From UBA1672 sp964351365 (GTDB lineage: Bacteria; Pseudomonadota; Alphaproteobacteria; Micavibrionales; Micavibrionaceae), in contig CAYGNP010000012.1 of NCBI GenBank assembly GCA_964351365.1, positions 9,927 to 73,926 on the forward strand: DNA of 64,000 nt. Reading direction: 5' to 3'. The position numbers were made by a program, and so were the translations under genes. Of this stretch, positions 16,947-25,145 are shown piece after piece; the first letter of the stretch is position 1; the number at the start of each line of letters is the position of its first letter. The notes under the pieces were generated by a model that was not told the DNA's origin, made no database searches, and saw only the letters and a program-made list of their open reading frames with translations.

Positions 16947-18214
16947 AGGTAATCACTCCCATCCAGATCATTGATAAGTTGCACAGTCAGCATTTTTCCC
17001 TCGGCGGTATTGAACGCGCCTTGAAAATCAAAGCTGGCCTGTACACCGCCTGGGCCATCAACCGAGAGCTTGGGTTTTGGCAGATACACCTCATGCGCCA
17101 AAACGCGCAGGATTAATCCGGCACTGAGCGTGTAGGAAAACTCCAGATCAACAGGCGTTCCACTGGAGGCTTTATCAACCAGCACCGTATCGGCAAAGCG
17201 CACCTCAATCGTGCCTGTAAGGGCAGCGATAGTGGGGTCTGCACCATCGATAAGACCATCGTCACGAATGGTCTCAATTTTCTCCATATTATTGGTGTAT
17301 GAGACGGATCCGGCAGTGAGGTTACCGATATTAACGCCGCCGCTTTTAATGCTGCCCTGAAACTGGCTGATACGCGAGAAGGTCAATGCTTGCGGTGTGC
17401 CGCCAAGACTCGCCCCATAGCGCGTTTCGGCCTGTGCGATGGCGCTAATGGTTGCCGCTGCCGCGCCAGAGCGCTGGTAGTCCAAGGACAGCGAATTAAT
17501 CACAACGCCTGTATGCATGAAAAAGGCAGGGACTTTGGGCATACCGACCTGAACGGAATAGCTGGGCAGCGTATCTTTACCGGACACAAACTCATGCTGT
17601 GTGCCGCCGCCCTCTAAAGTCGCATCGCTGACCGTGGCAACACTTGCGTTTTCTGCCAGAGTAAATGTGTTTCCGGCTGTGCCAGCCGTATCGTGCGTAA
17701 TCAACAGGCGCTGGGTTCCGGTTGGGCGGCTATAGGTCGCATCATCTACATCGTTGTCCATTGAGGCATTGAGCCTTGCAGTGACATTATCGAGGGTTTG
17801 AATAACTGTGCCGCCGATCAGAATTTCATCACCAGCCGGAGAAGAATCCACAAAAGTAAACTCCACGCCATTAATGGTTATGGTGTCGTTGGCGCTTGGC
17901 TGATTTGAAAAATCAATAGTGCCAGTCGCCGCCACATCACCGGACACAGGGTCGCCCAGCAAACCAGTCAGCCAGAACCCTAGATAGCGCGGGTCAACGG
18001 GGACGGAAATATCCCCCTCATTATTGATCACATCCCTTAAGGGCTGCTGGGGGTCACGGCCAAAACCGAGAACAGCGTCCTCAATTAAGCCTTGTTCACT
18101 GCCAAGATCAGAGCTGTTAAAGGGCATCTGATAATAATTGCCACTCGCTTGTTCCCCATACGTGGTTTCACGTTTGAGCAATAGAGAGGCGTTCGAGCCA
18201 TATGCACGAGCCAT
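16943..18214 (-). CDS. major tail tube protein
   Basis: The 423-residue protein starts MARAYGSNASLLLKRETTYG and has N-Y-Y-Q-M-P-F and D-P-R-Y-L-G-F-W-L-T-G-L-L-G-D-P, typical of tail tube proteins of alphaproteobacterial siphophages. A separate ~115-residue domain beginning G-T-I-D-F-S-N-Q-P-S-A-N-D-T-I-T-I-N-G-V is inserted near residue 95; such inserts occur in tail tube proteins and may be exposed on the tail. A strong AAGGAG precedes the ATG, as expected for an abundant virion protein, and a terminator-like hairpin lies upstream. Confidence 0.8.
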   Translation of the reverse strand: MARAYGSNASLLLKRETTYGEQASGNYYQMPFNSSDLGSEQGLIEDAVLGFGRDPQQPLRDVINNEGDISVPVDPRYLGFWLTGLLGDPVSGDVAATGTIDFSNQPSANDTITINGVEFTFVDSSPAGDEILIGGTVIQTLDNVTARLNASMDNDVDDATYSRPTGTQRLLITHDTAGTAGNTFTLAENASVATVSDATLEGGGTQHEFVSGKDTLPSYSVQVGMPKVPAFFMHTGVVINSLSLDYQRSGAAAATISAIAQAETRYGASLGGTPQALTFSRISQFQGSIKSGGVNIGNLTAGSVSYTNNMEKIETIRDDGLIDGADPTIAALTGTIEVRFADTVLVDKASSGTPVDLEFSYTLSAGLILRVLAHEVYLPKPKLSVDGPGGVQASFDFQGAFNTAEGKMLTVQLINDLDGSDYL

Positions 18215-18245
18215 GGTTTTTCTCCTTTTTTAGTTGGGTTGGGGT

Positions 18246-18272
18246 AATAAAAAAGACCGCATTTCTGCGGCC
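18246..18272 (-). terminator. intrinsic terminator or attenuator inside the tail operon
   Basis: On the minus strand, GGCCGCA and TGCGGTC form a 7-bp stem (one G-T pair) around a GAAA loop, followed by TTTTTTATT. It lies between the tail terminator gene and the tail tube gene, so it would reduce read-through into the distal tail genes unless antiterminated, or mark the start of a separate tail-tube transcript. Confidence 0.75.
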
Positions 18273-18293
18273 TTTAAGTGGGGGAAGCTAAAT

Positions 18294-18728
18294 TTATGAA
18301 AGTGGTGTCGGGGTTTCGTAATCTATAATCAGGTTGATTGTGCCGGACTTGATGGCGTGGGAGCCTGGAATGATTTCAATAGAAATATCCGGTCTCGCAT
18401 AGCTCATCCCAAAAATTAAATCACCAAGACCCGCGCCGGATTCAAGGGCGGTGCCGATCTCTGTGACCAAAGCATCAAAAACAGCGTCACGGTCTGTTTG
18501 TTTGCCTTCTGCCACATAAATTTCTATGTCTATTTCATGTTCATAATAGGCAGCAGAAAAGCCGCCCAGAGCTTCGTCCGGCACACCAGGGTTACCGTCT
18601 CTTAAAATGATCATTCCCTCGGAAGGGATTTTTTCAGGCACGGAGGCGTTACGCTCAAATTTTGCAGAGGTGTTTGCATCCAGAAACGCGGCAAGCGTCT
18701 GCAAGATCGTCTCGGTTTTGCTGGTCAT
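18294..18728 (-). CDS. tail terminator / tail completion protein
   Basis: The 144-residue protein has a mixed alpha-beta pattern with Y-Y-E-H-E-I-D-I-E-I-Y-V-A in the middle, as in lambda gpU-type minor tail proteins that cap the tail tube. It lies directly before the tail tube gene and its ATG overlaps the upstream stop (ATGA). Identification is mainly by size, pattern and position. Confidence 0.58.
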   Translation of the reverse strand: MTSKTETILQTLAAFLDANTSAKFERNASVPEKIPSEGMIILRDGNPGVPDEALGGFSAAYYEHEIDIEIYVAEGKQTDRDAVFDALVTEIGTALESGAGLGDLIFGMSYARPDISIEIIPGSHAIKSGTINLIIDYETPTPLS

Positions 18729-19366
18729 CTATATTTGCCTTCAAGGATATTGATATGCTTGATACCCCATTCATCGGCAGTTTTTTGAACGTCGAGTTTT
18801 TTGGGGATCTTGGCGGTGGGGATCAAAATAAACATCACCACCGTGGTTACGCCTTTGCCTGTTTTAAGCGCTGTTTTGCTGGCTTTTCTAAAGCCTCTAA
18901 ATTCTCCGGTTTTGCGGCTGTATGATGCGCGTCGATCGTCGGCCACTAAAAAAGCTGTGCCGCCTCCAGTTTTGACAAACCGAAGCTCTCCTTTATGCTC
19001 TCTATATAATTTAGGCGTTGGTTTCCGGCGGTTAATCCGCTTCGGCGCGTTCTTCGTGGGGATAGCCAGATAACGCCCACCACGCGATTTAATTAAAACG
19101 CCCTGATCAAAGGATTCAATAATCTCGGCTGCTTTGGAGTAGACGAACCCCTTAACATCAATGCCTGCACCATCATTGAAAAACTTGGAACGCCAGCTTC
19201 GTGCTAGACGAGCGCCAAGTCCGCCGCCGACAACATCTGCCCGTAAATCTTTTTTGAGGCCATTGGTCGCTTCTTTAGTCGAGCTGACCGCTATGCGCTC
19301 AATAAACTCACGCTCCTTACGCATATTGCTGCGAAGGTCGCCAATAGTATCTGCACTAAGTCTCAT
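18725..19366 (-). CDS. DUF6441 family phage protein (minor tail, gpZ-like position)
   Basis: The 213-residue protein starts at an ATG overlapping the upstream stop (ATGA); a GTG eight codons earlier is less likely. It is very basic and contains R-S-W-R-S-K-F-F, Y-L-A-I-P-T-K-N-A-P and a later M-F-I-L-I-P-T-A-K-I-P-K-K-L-D motif typical of DUF6441 proteins. These occupy the neck position between head-tail connector and tail terminator. Confidence 0.65.
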   Translation of the reverse strand: MRLSADTIGDLRSNMRKEREFIERIAVSSTKEATNGLKKDLRADVVGGGLGARLARSWRSKFFNDGAGIDVKGFVYSKAAEIIESFDQGVLIKSRGGRYLAIPTKNAPKRINRRKPTPKLYREHKGELRFVKTGGGTAFLVADDRRASYSRKTGEFRGFRKASKTALKTGKGVTTVVMFILIPTAKIPKKLDVQKTADEWGIKHINILEGKYR

Positions 19367-19674
19367 GCTTTTCGTGTATCCAAAACCCACACAAGACCGT
19401 CCACATCTTCGATACGAGGCTCTGCCTGGATTAAATATGTTTGTCCGTTCACCTCAATAAGGTCATCCTCTTGCGGTGAAGGCATGTCTGAAACCCGCGC
19501 TTCAAAAAACAAGCTATCCAGAGAAATCTGTGTCTCCCCAAGATCGAGGAGGTTATCGCCTCGTCTGGGAAGAACACGGACTTCTGCAGGATCGCCGCCT
19601 TGCGGCAGATGGGTGGCATCAACACCGAATGCTTGAAATGCTGCGTCAACGGCTGTTTGACCGATAAGGCTCAT
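19363..19674 (-). CDS. head-tail joining protein (gpFII-like)
   Basis: The 103-residue protein begins MSLIGQTAVDAAFQAFG after GGAG. It has V-R-V-L-P-R-R-G-D near residue 34 and ends with Q-T-Y-L-I-Q-A-E-P-R...V-W-V-L-D-T-R, a small beta-rich pattern seen in lambda gpFII-type connectors. Position after the capsid genes and before DUF6441 agrees. Confidence 0.58.
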   Translation of the reverse strand: MSLIGQTAVDAAFQAFGVDATHLPQGGDPAEVRVLPRRGDNLLDLGETQISLDSLFFEARVSDMPSPQEDDLIEVNGQTYLIQAEPRIEDVDGLVWVLDTRKA

Positions 19675-19675
19675 T

Positions 19676-20149
19676 TCAAACGTCTCCGCCCTCAGTATTG
19701 TCACCGTCGGCATTATCGCCGTCAGCGTCTGGGTCAGCATCGCCCTCTGTGCCATCGCCATCGTCATCCTCAACGCCATCTTGGGCATCAAGGAGGGCTT
19801 TGGCTTCGTCTTTGGTCAAAGGCTCGGTGTTGATAGGCTTGCCTTCAGCATTGAGAACGTCCCATTTACCAAAGCCCTTGTGTATCGTCTTAAACTCAGA
19901 CGGTTCGGGGCGTTCTTTGGCGCTGGTTTGTTTCAGCGTATCCCACCATGATTTTGGGATATCGCCTTTCACAATGCCGATTTTTTCACCCTGTTTAAAT
20001 TCAACCGTTTGCAAAACCTCATATTGGTTTTTGCGCTTGGTCTTTTTCAAAAAGGGCATGCGGGGTTCGGCCTGTTCTTTCGATAAGGCCAAAATAAAAC
20101 CGGAGGCAAAGCGAACTTTGACTCCGGTCACTTCATAAGTTTTCGTCAT
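19676..20149 (-). CDS. phage head-neck protein with acidic C-terminal tail
   Basis: The 157-residue protein has a basic N-terminal half (K-K-T-K-R-K) and a C-terminal run almost entirely of D, G, A, E, N and T (D-G-D-G-T-E-G-D-A-D and similar repeats). It occupies the slot after the major capsid protein where lambda has gpFI. No catalytic motif is evident. The acidic repeat could act in capsid assembly or DNA mimicry, but this is inference. Confidence 0.5.
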   Translation of the reverse strand: MTKTYEVTGVKVRFASGFILALSKEQAEPRMPFLKKTKRKNQYEVLQTVEFKQGEKIGIVKGDIPKSWWDTLKQTSAKERPEPSEFKTIHKGFGKWDVLNAEGKPINTEPLTKDEAKALLDAQDGVEDDDGDGTEGDADPDADGDNADGDNTEGGDV

Positions 20150-20161
20150 GATGATGATCCC

Positions 20162-21109
20162 CTATGTTAGCTGCGTGAGACAGGCATGTTGCCAGAAGCC
20201 GTAGCCCACATTGCGCCATGTATCGACGCCATAGTGGTGCTTCTTCTCCTTGAACTCTAGCTCTGAGCCTTCCGCAATCGCATCGATGCGCACGGCTTCT
20301 TCTTCCTGACGGATAAACGGTTTAACCGATCCATCCGTGCGGAAAACAGCAAGCTTGTCAGTCCATGGGAGACGCGGGTTCTGTGCCACAGAGAGAGTCA
20401 CTTCATCCATAACTTGGACAATGTTTGTCTGACCGTGCGTGATCACAGGAGCCGCGACAGCAGCCTTGGCGATATGCCACATGGTGGTTGGCACCATAAC
20501 GGCAAAGCCACGAGCGTTTTCGTTCAACGGCTCACCAGCTTCGTCCTTCAGGCCGTAGAGCTGTTGGACAGATTGCAAAATCGCAAGCTGCATTTCCTCT
20601 ACAGAAGGATTGACTGTGGATCCGTGAATTTCAGTCGGCAAAGCACTAATGTCGACAGACAATTTATTGCTCTGTACGCCGCCGCCCTCAACAGGGTGGT
20701 CCGTATCAAAGAAATACTGACCGTCATAACAAACTTGAGTTTCCGCATTGGCGATCAATGTAGAAATCAGACTTGCCCAATGAGAATTGGTGCGATCTGC
20801 AAGCTCGTTTACACGAACCAAAATTTGCCCCGTTTTATCACGGCGCATTTCTTTGACCAGAACCTCCAAGGTGGCTTCAAAGTGACGGTTTTCAATAGTG
20901 ATGCCGTTCTCTTTGAAACCCTTGGCTTGGCGACCGCCAACCCACTCACGCATCGCAGGGACTTGACCCAGCCATTTGTAAGTTTCGGACTCCTGATCGG
21001 AGATAAAATAGTTGGACAAAGCCTCGACCCATTGAAGGCCAGGGTTTTGTTCCAACCGCTGATAGTACGCGCCAATGATGGCGCGAGAGGATAATCCTTT
21101 CGCGGACAT
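20162..21109 (-). CDS. major capsid protein (Mu gpT-like)
   Basis: The 315-residue protein matches the Mu-like prophage major head subunit family: R-A-I-I-G-A-Y-Y near the start, W-L-G-Q-V-P-A-M-R-E-W-V-G-G-R, D-G-Q-Y-F-F-D-T-D-H-P and V-M-V-P-T-T-M-W. A Mu-type capsid protein combined with a lambda-type portal and GpA terminase is a mosaic head module. AAAGG precedes the ATG. Confidence 0.88.
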   Translation of the reverse strand: MSAKGLSSRAIIGAYYQRLEQNPGLQWVEALSNYFISDQESETYKWLGQVPAMREWVGGRQAKGFKENGITIENRHFEATLEVLVKEMRRDKTGQILVRVNELADRTNSHWASLISTLIANAETQVCYDGQYFFDTDHPVEGGGVQSNKLSVDISALPTEIHGSTVNPSVEEMQLAILQSVQQLYGLKDEAGEPLNENARGFAVMVPTTMWHIAKAAVAAPVITHGQTNIVQVMDEVTLSVAQNPRLPWTDKLAVFRTDGSVKPFIRQEEEAVRIDAIAEGSELEFKEKKHHYGVDTWRNVGYGFWQHACLTQLT

Positions 21110-21149
21110 GATAGTACCTTTCTTTTTTAGATTGGATTAAGTGGGGGTG

Positions 21150-21560
21150 TTACGAAGTAACGAGGGTGTCGAAGGTGACGATGCCAACGCCAGCCGAGAC
21201 GAAACGGGTCACACGGCCAAGGAAGCTATTAGCTCCAACGGTTTTTGTGAACGTATCGTCATCGGAGGCGTAGATATCTGCGCCGACATCTGTGATGACA
21301 AGCGTGGCGATAGGCAGCTCAACCGAACCTTTTGCGCGAACCCGCACATGCTTATCTCCAGCCGCACCAGCAGCATTATCGGCTTGCGTTTCTGCAAAGC
21401 CGACAAAAGCGTCTCCAGCCTGTAAAGGCCGCGCATAGCCACTACCGGAAACAATTCCGACAGCGGCTCCTTCGTAGATGATATCACCCGCGATAACGGG
21501 TAATTCATTGATTGTACCCAGCTCAAATGAGCGCTGGGCATCTTGTGCCAACGTGGTCAT
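21150..21560 (-). CDS. capsid decoration/cement protein (DUF2190-like)
   Basis: The 136-residue protein contains L-P-V-I-A-G-D-I-I-Y-E-G-A-A-V-G, G-D-A-F-V-G-F-A-E-T-Q-A and V-R-V-R-A-K-G-S-V-E-L, a small beta-rich pattern common to phage capsid cement proteins. It lies between protease-scaffold and capsid genes, with AGGAGA upstream. Confidence 0.65.
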   Translation of the reverse strand: MTTLAQDAQRSFELGTINELPVIAGDIIYEGAAVGIVSGSGYARPLQAGDAFVGFAETQADNAAGAAGDKHVRVRAKGSVELPIATLVITDVGADIYASDDDTFTKTVGANSFLGRVTRFVSAGVGIVTFDTLVTS

Positions 21561-21600
21561 AGTTTTCTCCTATTTTAAAGTTGGTGGGGGGTGGGCTTGA

Positions 21601-22185
21601 TTACCCTTGGCGGCTCAAAATGCGCACTTGGCCAGCTTCTTCCGCTTTGATAAAAGCGGTGTAAGCATCAAGTGTTTTGAACTCGTCACGGATTTTGGGG
21701 TCTTTGTCCCAAGCTGCTTTTGCGCGGTCTTCGGCGGGGCTGTCAGGATCGATTGTTTCCTGTGCCTGTGCCGGATCTACGCTAGGCTCAATCTGCGGCA
21801 CTTTGTCTGCGTCCGCTTTCATGGTGGCCAAAGCATCCGATCCTTTCTGTTTTTCAACAGCAAGAATCTGCATGGCCAAAGTCTCAGCAGTCGTTTCACC
21901 GTCTGCTTTGGCTTTATTGACCATGTCTGCGTAACCAGGCAAGGCCACATCATCCATTTTCATGATGCGCATCCGCTCGGCTGTTGCGCCTTGCTCTAAG
22001 CCTTTATCAAACTCTGCTTTCACAGCCTCTTGATTGCCAGCTTCAGCTTGGGCTTTTCCTTCATCGGTCAGGCTTTGAGCGATTGTAGGAAAGCGTTCTT
22101 TAATAAACGCAGCGGTAATTTGATCCGGCTGGATCCCATCACCATTGCCGTCTTTTGCGGACGGCGTTTCTTTTTCAGGTGCCAT
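21601..22185 (-). CDS. internal in-frame start for capsid scaffold (Nu3-like)
   Basis: Within the protease gene, an ATG at 22185 (first residues MAPEKETPSAKDG) lies in the same frame and is preceded by AAAGGAG with an 8-base spacer, a very good ribosome site. Translation from here gives a 194-residue charged protein comprising the scaffold part alone, exactly the C/Nu3 arrangement of lambda. Use of the site is inferred, not shown. Confidence 0.62.
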   Translation of the reverse strand: MAPEKETPSAKDGNGDGIQPDQITAAFIKERFPTIAQSLTDEGKAQAEAGNQEAVKAEFDKGLEQGATAERMRIMKMDDVALPGYADMVNKAKADGETTAETLAMQILAVEKQKGSDALATMKADADKVPQIEPSVDPAQAQETIDPDSPAEDRAKAAWDKDPKIRDEFKTLDAYTAFIKAEEAGQVRILSRQG

Positions 22186-22971
22186 TAGGACAACTCCTTT
22201 TCTTTTTGGGTTTAGGGTGGAGACAAGGCCAAGGGCATCTTTGAAGCCCCCAACCATATCCGTCATGCCGACTTGCATGGCGGTTCGGGCAGGAAGAACA
22301 TCTCCCCGCCCGAATTCTGATAAAACCGTTTCCGGCGATACGCCCCGATGCGTGGCGACAGCCGAGATAAATTCGGCTTCCATGGCGTCGATGCGGGATT
22401 GAATAGCCTCGCGGCCTTCTTCCGAAGAGGCTGAGATGTTTTTCTTCGGCGCATTACTGGATACAAACCGCACCCATCGTGAATCCTCGCCCTTTGGAAC
22501 AGCGACAGCGACACCGATAGAACCTTGAAATGTAGTCGGGCCGGCCACGATTTTATCGGCGGCAGAAGCAATCCAATAGGCGGCGCTGGCAGTATTGCCA
22601 TACGAATACGCCACAATCGGCTTTTTGCCTCTGGCCTTGAAAACCGTATCGGCGAACTCTTGAACGCCTGTGATCAAGCCGCCTGGACTATCAATACGCA
22701 AAACAATGCCTTCAATGGTGGGGTCATTCATTGCTGTGGCAAAAGATGCCTCAAGCTGCTGAATGCTGGTGCCGCCAAACAGGAAGCTCAAAATATTCGG
22801 GTATGGTGTGATGACGCTGTTTACATCGATCACGGCCACTTTATTGATTTGCTCAACACCAACCGATAAATCGGAATTATTAGCGGTGCCTTGCAAAAGC
22901 TGCGGCGCTTCGGTGGGCAGCATATCCATTTGGATCGCAAGCCCTGCGCCGGAAGGAATATCCCAGATCAT
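21601..22971 (-). CDS. head maturation protease (S49/SppA-like) fused to scaffold
   Basis: The 456-residue protein starts MIWDIPSGAG after GGAAGGAG. The N-terminal S49 protease domain shows I-D-S-P-G-G and A-Y-S-Y-G-N-T-A-S-A-A-Y-W with Ser129 as likely nucleophile, then F-Q-G-S-I-G-V. After about residue 262 comes a highly charged, Ala/Lys/Glu-rich scaffold region. The layout matches lambda gpC with an in-frame Nu3-like scaffold. It processes portal or capsid proteins and is itself removed during maturation. Confidence 0.85.
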   Translation of the reverse strand: MIWDIPSGAGLAIQMDMLPTEAPQLLQGTANNSDLSVGVEQINKVAVIDVNSVITPYPNILSFLFGGTSIQQLEASFATAMNDPTIEGIVLRIDSPGGLITGVQEFADTVFKARGKKPIVAYSYGNTASAAYWIASAADKIVAGPTTFQGSIGVAVAVPKGEDSRWVRFVSSNAPKKNISASSEEGREAIQSRIDAMEAEFISAVATHRGVSPETVLSEFGRGDVLPARTAMQVGMTDMVGGFKDALGLVSTLNPKRKGVVLMAPEKETPSAKDGNGDGIQPDQITAAFIKERFPTIAQSLTDEGKAQAEAGNQEAVKAEFDKGLEQGATAERMRIMKMDDVALPGYADMVNKAKADGETTAETLAMQILAVEKQKGSDALATMKADADKVPQIEPSVDPAQAQETIDPDSPAEDRAKAAWDKDPKIRDEFKTLDAYTAFIKAEEAGQVRILSRQG

Positions 22972-22973
22972 GA

Positions 22974-23312
22974 CTATGCTCCTTCCTTGGCGGCTTCGCA
23001 GATATACAAAATGCCATCCACGCCGTTGGAAACGACCGAGAGTATTTCTCCTTCGGTGACCGTTTCCACCCACGGTGTTTTTTCTGCCAGCGGGAAGCTG
23101 GTGCCATCATCGGCGGCGGTTGGGGTGGTGCCGACATTGATAAAACATTCCTGCGTGGCGTAGAGCCGTATCAGAGGCGAGGCAAATGCCGCCGAGTCCG
23201 CAGCGGCGGCGGTGAACGAAATGCGCTGCACACCCGCGCCATAGACCCATTGGGGTGCCTGAATGGAGGCATGATGGTCTCCACTCACTGCACATTTGAT
23301 GCGTGAGGTCAT
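22974..23312 (-). CDS. small phage head protein of unknown function
   Basis: The 112-residue protein lies between portal and protease genes, with AAGGAG before the ATG. It looks like a compact beta domain (I-R-L-Y-A-T-Q-E-C-F-I-N-V-G-T and E-T-V-T-E-G-E-I-L-S-V), suggestive of a virion surface or decoration protein. I do not recognise a named family. Confidence 0.5.
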   Translation of the reverse strand: MTSRIKCAVSGDHHASIQAPQWVYGAGVQRISFTAAAADSAAFASPLIRLYATQECFINVGTTPTAADDGTSFPLAEKTPWVETVTEGEILSVVSNGVDGILYICEAAKEGA

Positions 23313-23336
23313 AAGTTTTCTCCTTATATTTTCTGG

Positions 23337-24917
23337 TTAATCGTCGTCTTGATTGGTCGGGGGAGGATCTTCTCCTTCGATCTGCGCCGATGCAAAAGGC
23401 TCGTCTAAGCCAGCGTCTAAGCGCATTTTGCGTTCTTTGGTGCGCTGGACATGCTTGCTTTCCCAATCGCCGCCAGTAAGCGAGGCCGTTTCTTCAGCCA
23501 GCGTGGACACGCCAAGCTCGACACGCTCCCGCGCAGCGCGGCCTTCTTTGAGCTGATCAATCTGTCCGCGCGGGGGCCCGATCCATTCAGCGCCGAGATA
23601 AGCGCGGCGAATAAGCGGGTCGGTAAAGAAACCAGGCGCGTCGATATAGCCACGCGCCACGGCCTCGGTAATCACGGCCTCATAAACGGGCTGGCAAAAC
23701 ACATCGGCTGTCCATTCGCGGCGGGATTTAAAGAATTTCCACGCCTCCAGCAAAGCAGCCTGTGCCGCGCTGTAACTGGCCGTGAAATGCTTGACCAATA
23801 ATTCAAACGGAATCTCCAGCGCCACGCCGACTTGCCGCATAATGGCCAAAACAAACCCATCGAACGCCTGATTGGGGCGCTTTGGGTCGGCTATTTCTAT
23901 ACTTTCATACGGCAAGAGGTCGAGAATAGCGCCCGATCCCAGCTCAAACTCTTTCTCCAGACTGGAGGAGCTTTTTTCATCGCCCATGGTGCTGATACCG
24001 TCAGGATCCTCGGAGCGCACGAAAACCGTGAACATTGATGAAATCACCGCGCTCATTAATTCAGCCTCGGTGTATCGGTCGATTTGTTTTAAGGATTCAA
24101 TCACCGGAGCCAGATAAGGCGGTGTGCGCGTTTGCCCTGGGCGCTTGCGCGGGATCATATGATAGATAAGCGGCAAGCCATCGCTGCCATAGGCTGGGAT
24201 ACGAACGCTCTCTTTGCGCTTGGCGTTGGTATAATCCTCTGGGTGGCCTTGCCGGACGTGATAGGCAATCGGTGCGCCGTAAGTATCCATCTCCACGCCG
24301 CCAGCAAAATGCGGCTTATCCATTTTAAAATCAGGGTTAACCACGCGGTCGGCTTCGATGACCTGCAGCGCCGTTGCAAACATTTTGCCTGGACGCTCAA
24401 TAAAGCGGCGCACGACAAAGGCATCCCCAGCCTCTAAAACAGACCGGAAGGATAAATCCTGCAGACCGCAAAAATTCTGTATGCGGCTGGCATCGCAATC
24501 TTGGCTGTCTGCCCAATAATTAAACAGCCGTTCGGCTTGGCGTTCAAAGGCAGAGAATTTCTCCTCGTTATCGCCCAGCACATTTTTTAAAATATCCCGA
24601 TCAATCCGGCTCTGCAGCTTTAAACCCACACCGATGGTATTGGTGACCACCGTATTGATAGCGCCAGTGGCGATAGGAGCATTGCGGATAAGGTCGCGGG
24701 AACGAACGCGTAGCTCTTGCAGGTCCGGCAAAGTCACATTATCGGCGCTACCGCCACTGGCATTCCAATTTTGGGTCTGGCGTCGATCGCGCCGCGCACC
24801 CGTATATCCACCGTGCAAAGCCATCATATTCCGCGCATAAAGGCGCTTCATACCAGCTTGCGGATTGACCCATGAAACGACATGGTCAACCAGATTCATT
24901 TTTGCTTTATCAAACAT
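23337..24917 (-). CDS. portal protein (lambda gpB family)
   Basis: The 526-residue protein shows lambda-family portal hallmarks: R-D-L-I-R-N-A-P-I-A-T-G-A-I-N-T near residue 95, A-T-A-L-Q-V-I-E-A-D-R-V, Q-T-R-T-P-P-Y-L-A-P-V-I, and a late K-H-F-T-A-S-Y-S-A-A-Q-A-A-L-L-E-A-W. It forms the dodecameric DNA gate at the capsid vertex. The size is normal and it follows gpW and the terminase. Confidence 0.92.
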   Translation of the reverse strand: MFDKAKMNLVDHVVSWVNPQAGMKRLYARNMMALHGGYTGARRDRRQTQNWNASGGSADNVTLPDLQELRVRSRDLIRNAPIATGAINTVVTNTIGVGLKLQSRIDRDILKNVLGDNEEKFSAFERQAERLFNYWADSQDCDASRIQNFCGLQDLSFRSVLEAGDAFVVRRFIERPGKMFATALQVIEADRVVNPDFKMDKPHFAGGVEMDTYGAPIAYHVRQGHPEDYTNAKRKESVRIPAYGSDGLPLIYHMIPRKRPGQTRTPPYLAPVIESLKQIDRYTEAELMSAVISSMFTVFVRSEDPDGISTMGDEKSSSSLEKEFELGSGAILDLLPYESIEIADPKRPNQAFDGFVLAIMRQVGVALEIPFELLVKHFTASYSAAQAALLEAWKFFKSRREWTADVFCQPVYEAVITEAVARGYIDAPGFFTDPLIRRAYLGAEWIGPPRGQIDQLKEGRAARERVELGVSTLAEETASLTGGDWESKHVQRTKERKMRLDAGLDEPFASAQIEGEDPPPTNQDDD

Positions 24918-24935
24918 ATTATTTTTCTTTGAGGG

Positions 24936-25145
24936 TTAGAGGGGGACACCGCCACGCGCACGGATACCACGGCCTTTGCGCGAGACTTTGGCTTCGTAAC
25001 GGGCTTCGAGTTTTTGCAGGGAGTCCAGATCGGCCTGTGTAACGTCACGGCCTTCATAAGAAACCTTTTGACCGCCCAGCAGCACCGCATCAATAGCCTT
25101 GCGGACATTGACCAGCTTGGCCTGTGCATCTTCCAGATCGCTCAT
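24936..25145 (-). CDS. gpW-like head-tail joining protein
   Basis: The 69-residue protein has the gpW pattern: an N-terminal helix, V-S-Y-E-G-R-D-V-T-Q-A-D-L-D-S-L, then a charged C-terminal helix and a basic tail. It lies between terminase and portal as in lambda, overlapping the terminase stop by four bases. Confidence 0.75.
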   Translation of the reverse strand: MSDLEDAQAKLVNVRKAIDAVLLGGQKVSYEGRDVTQADLDSLQKLEARYEAKVSRKGRGIRARGGVPL

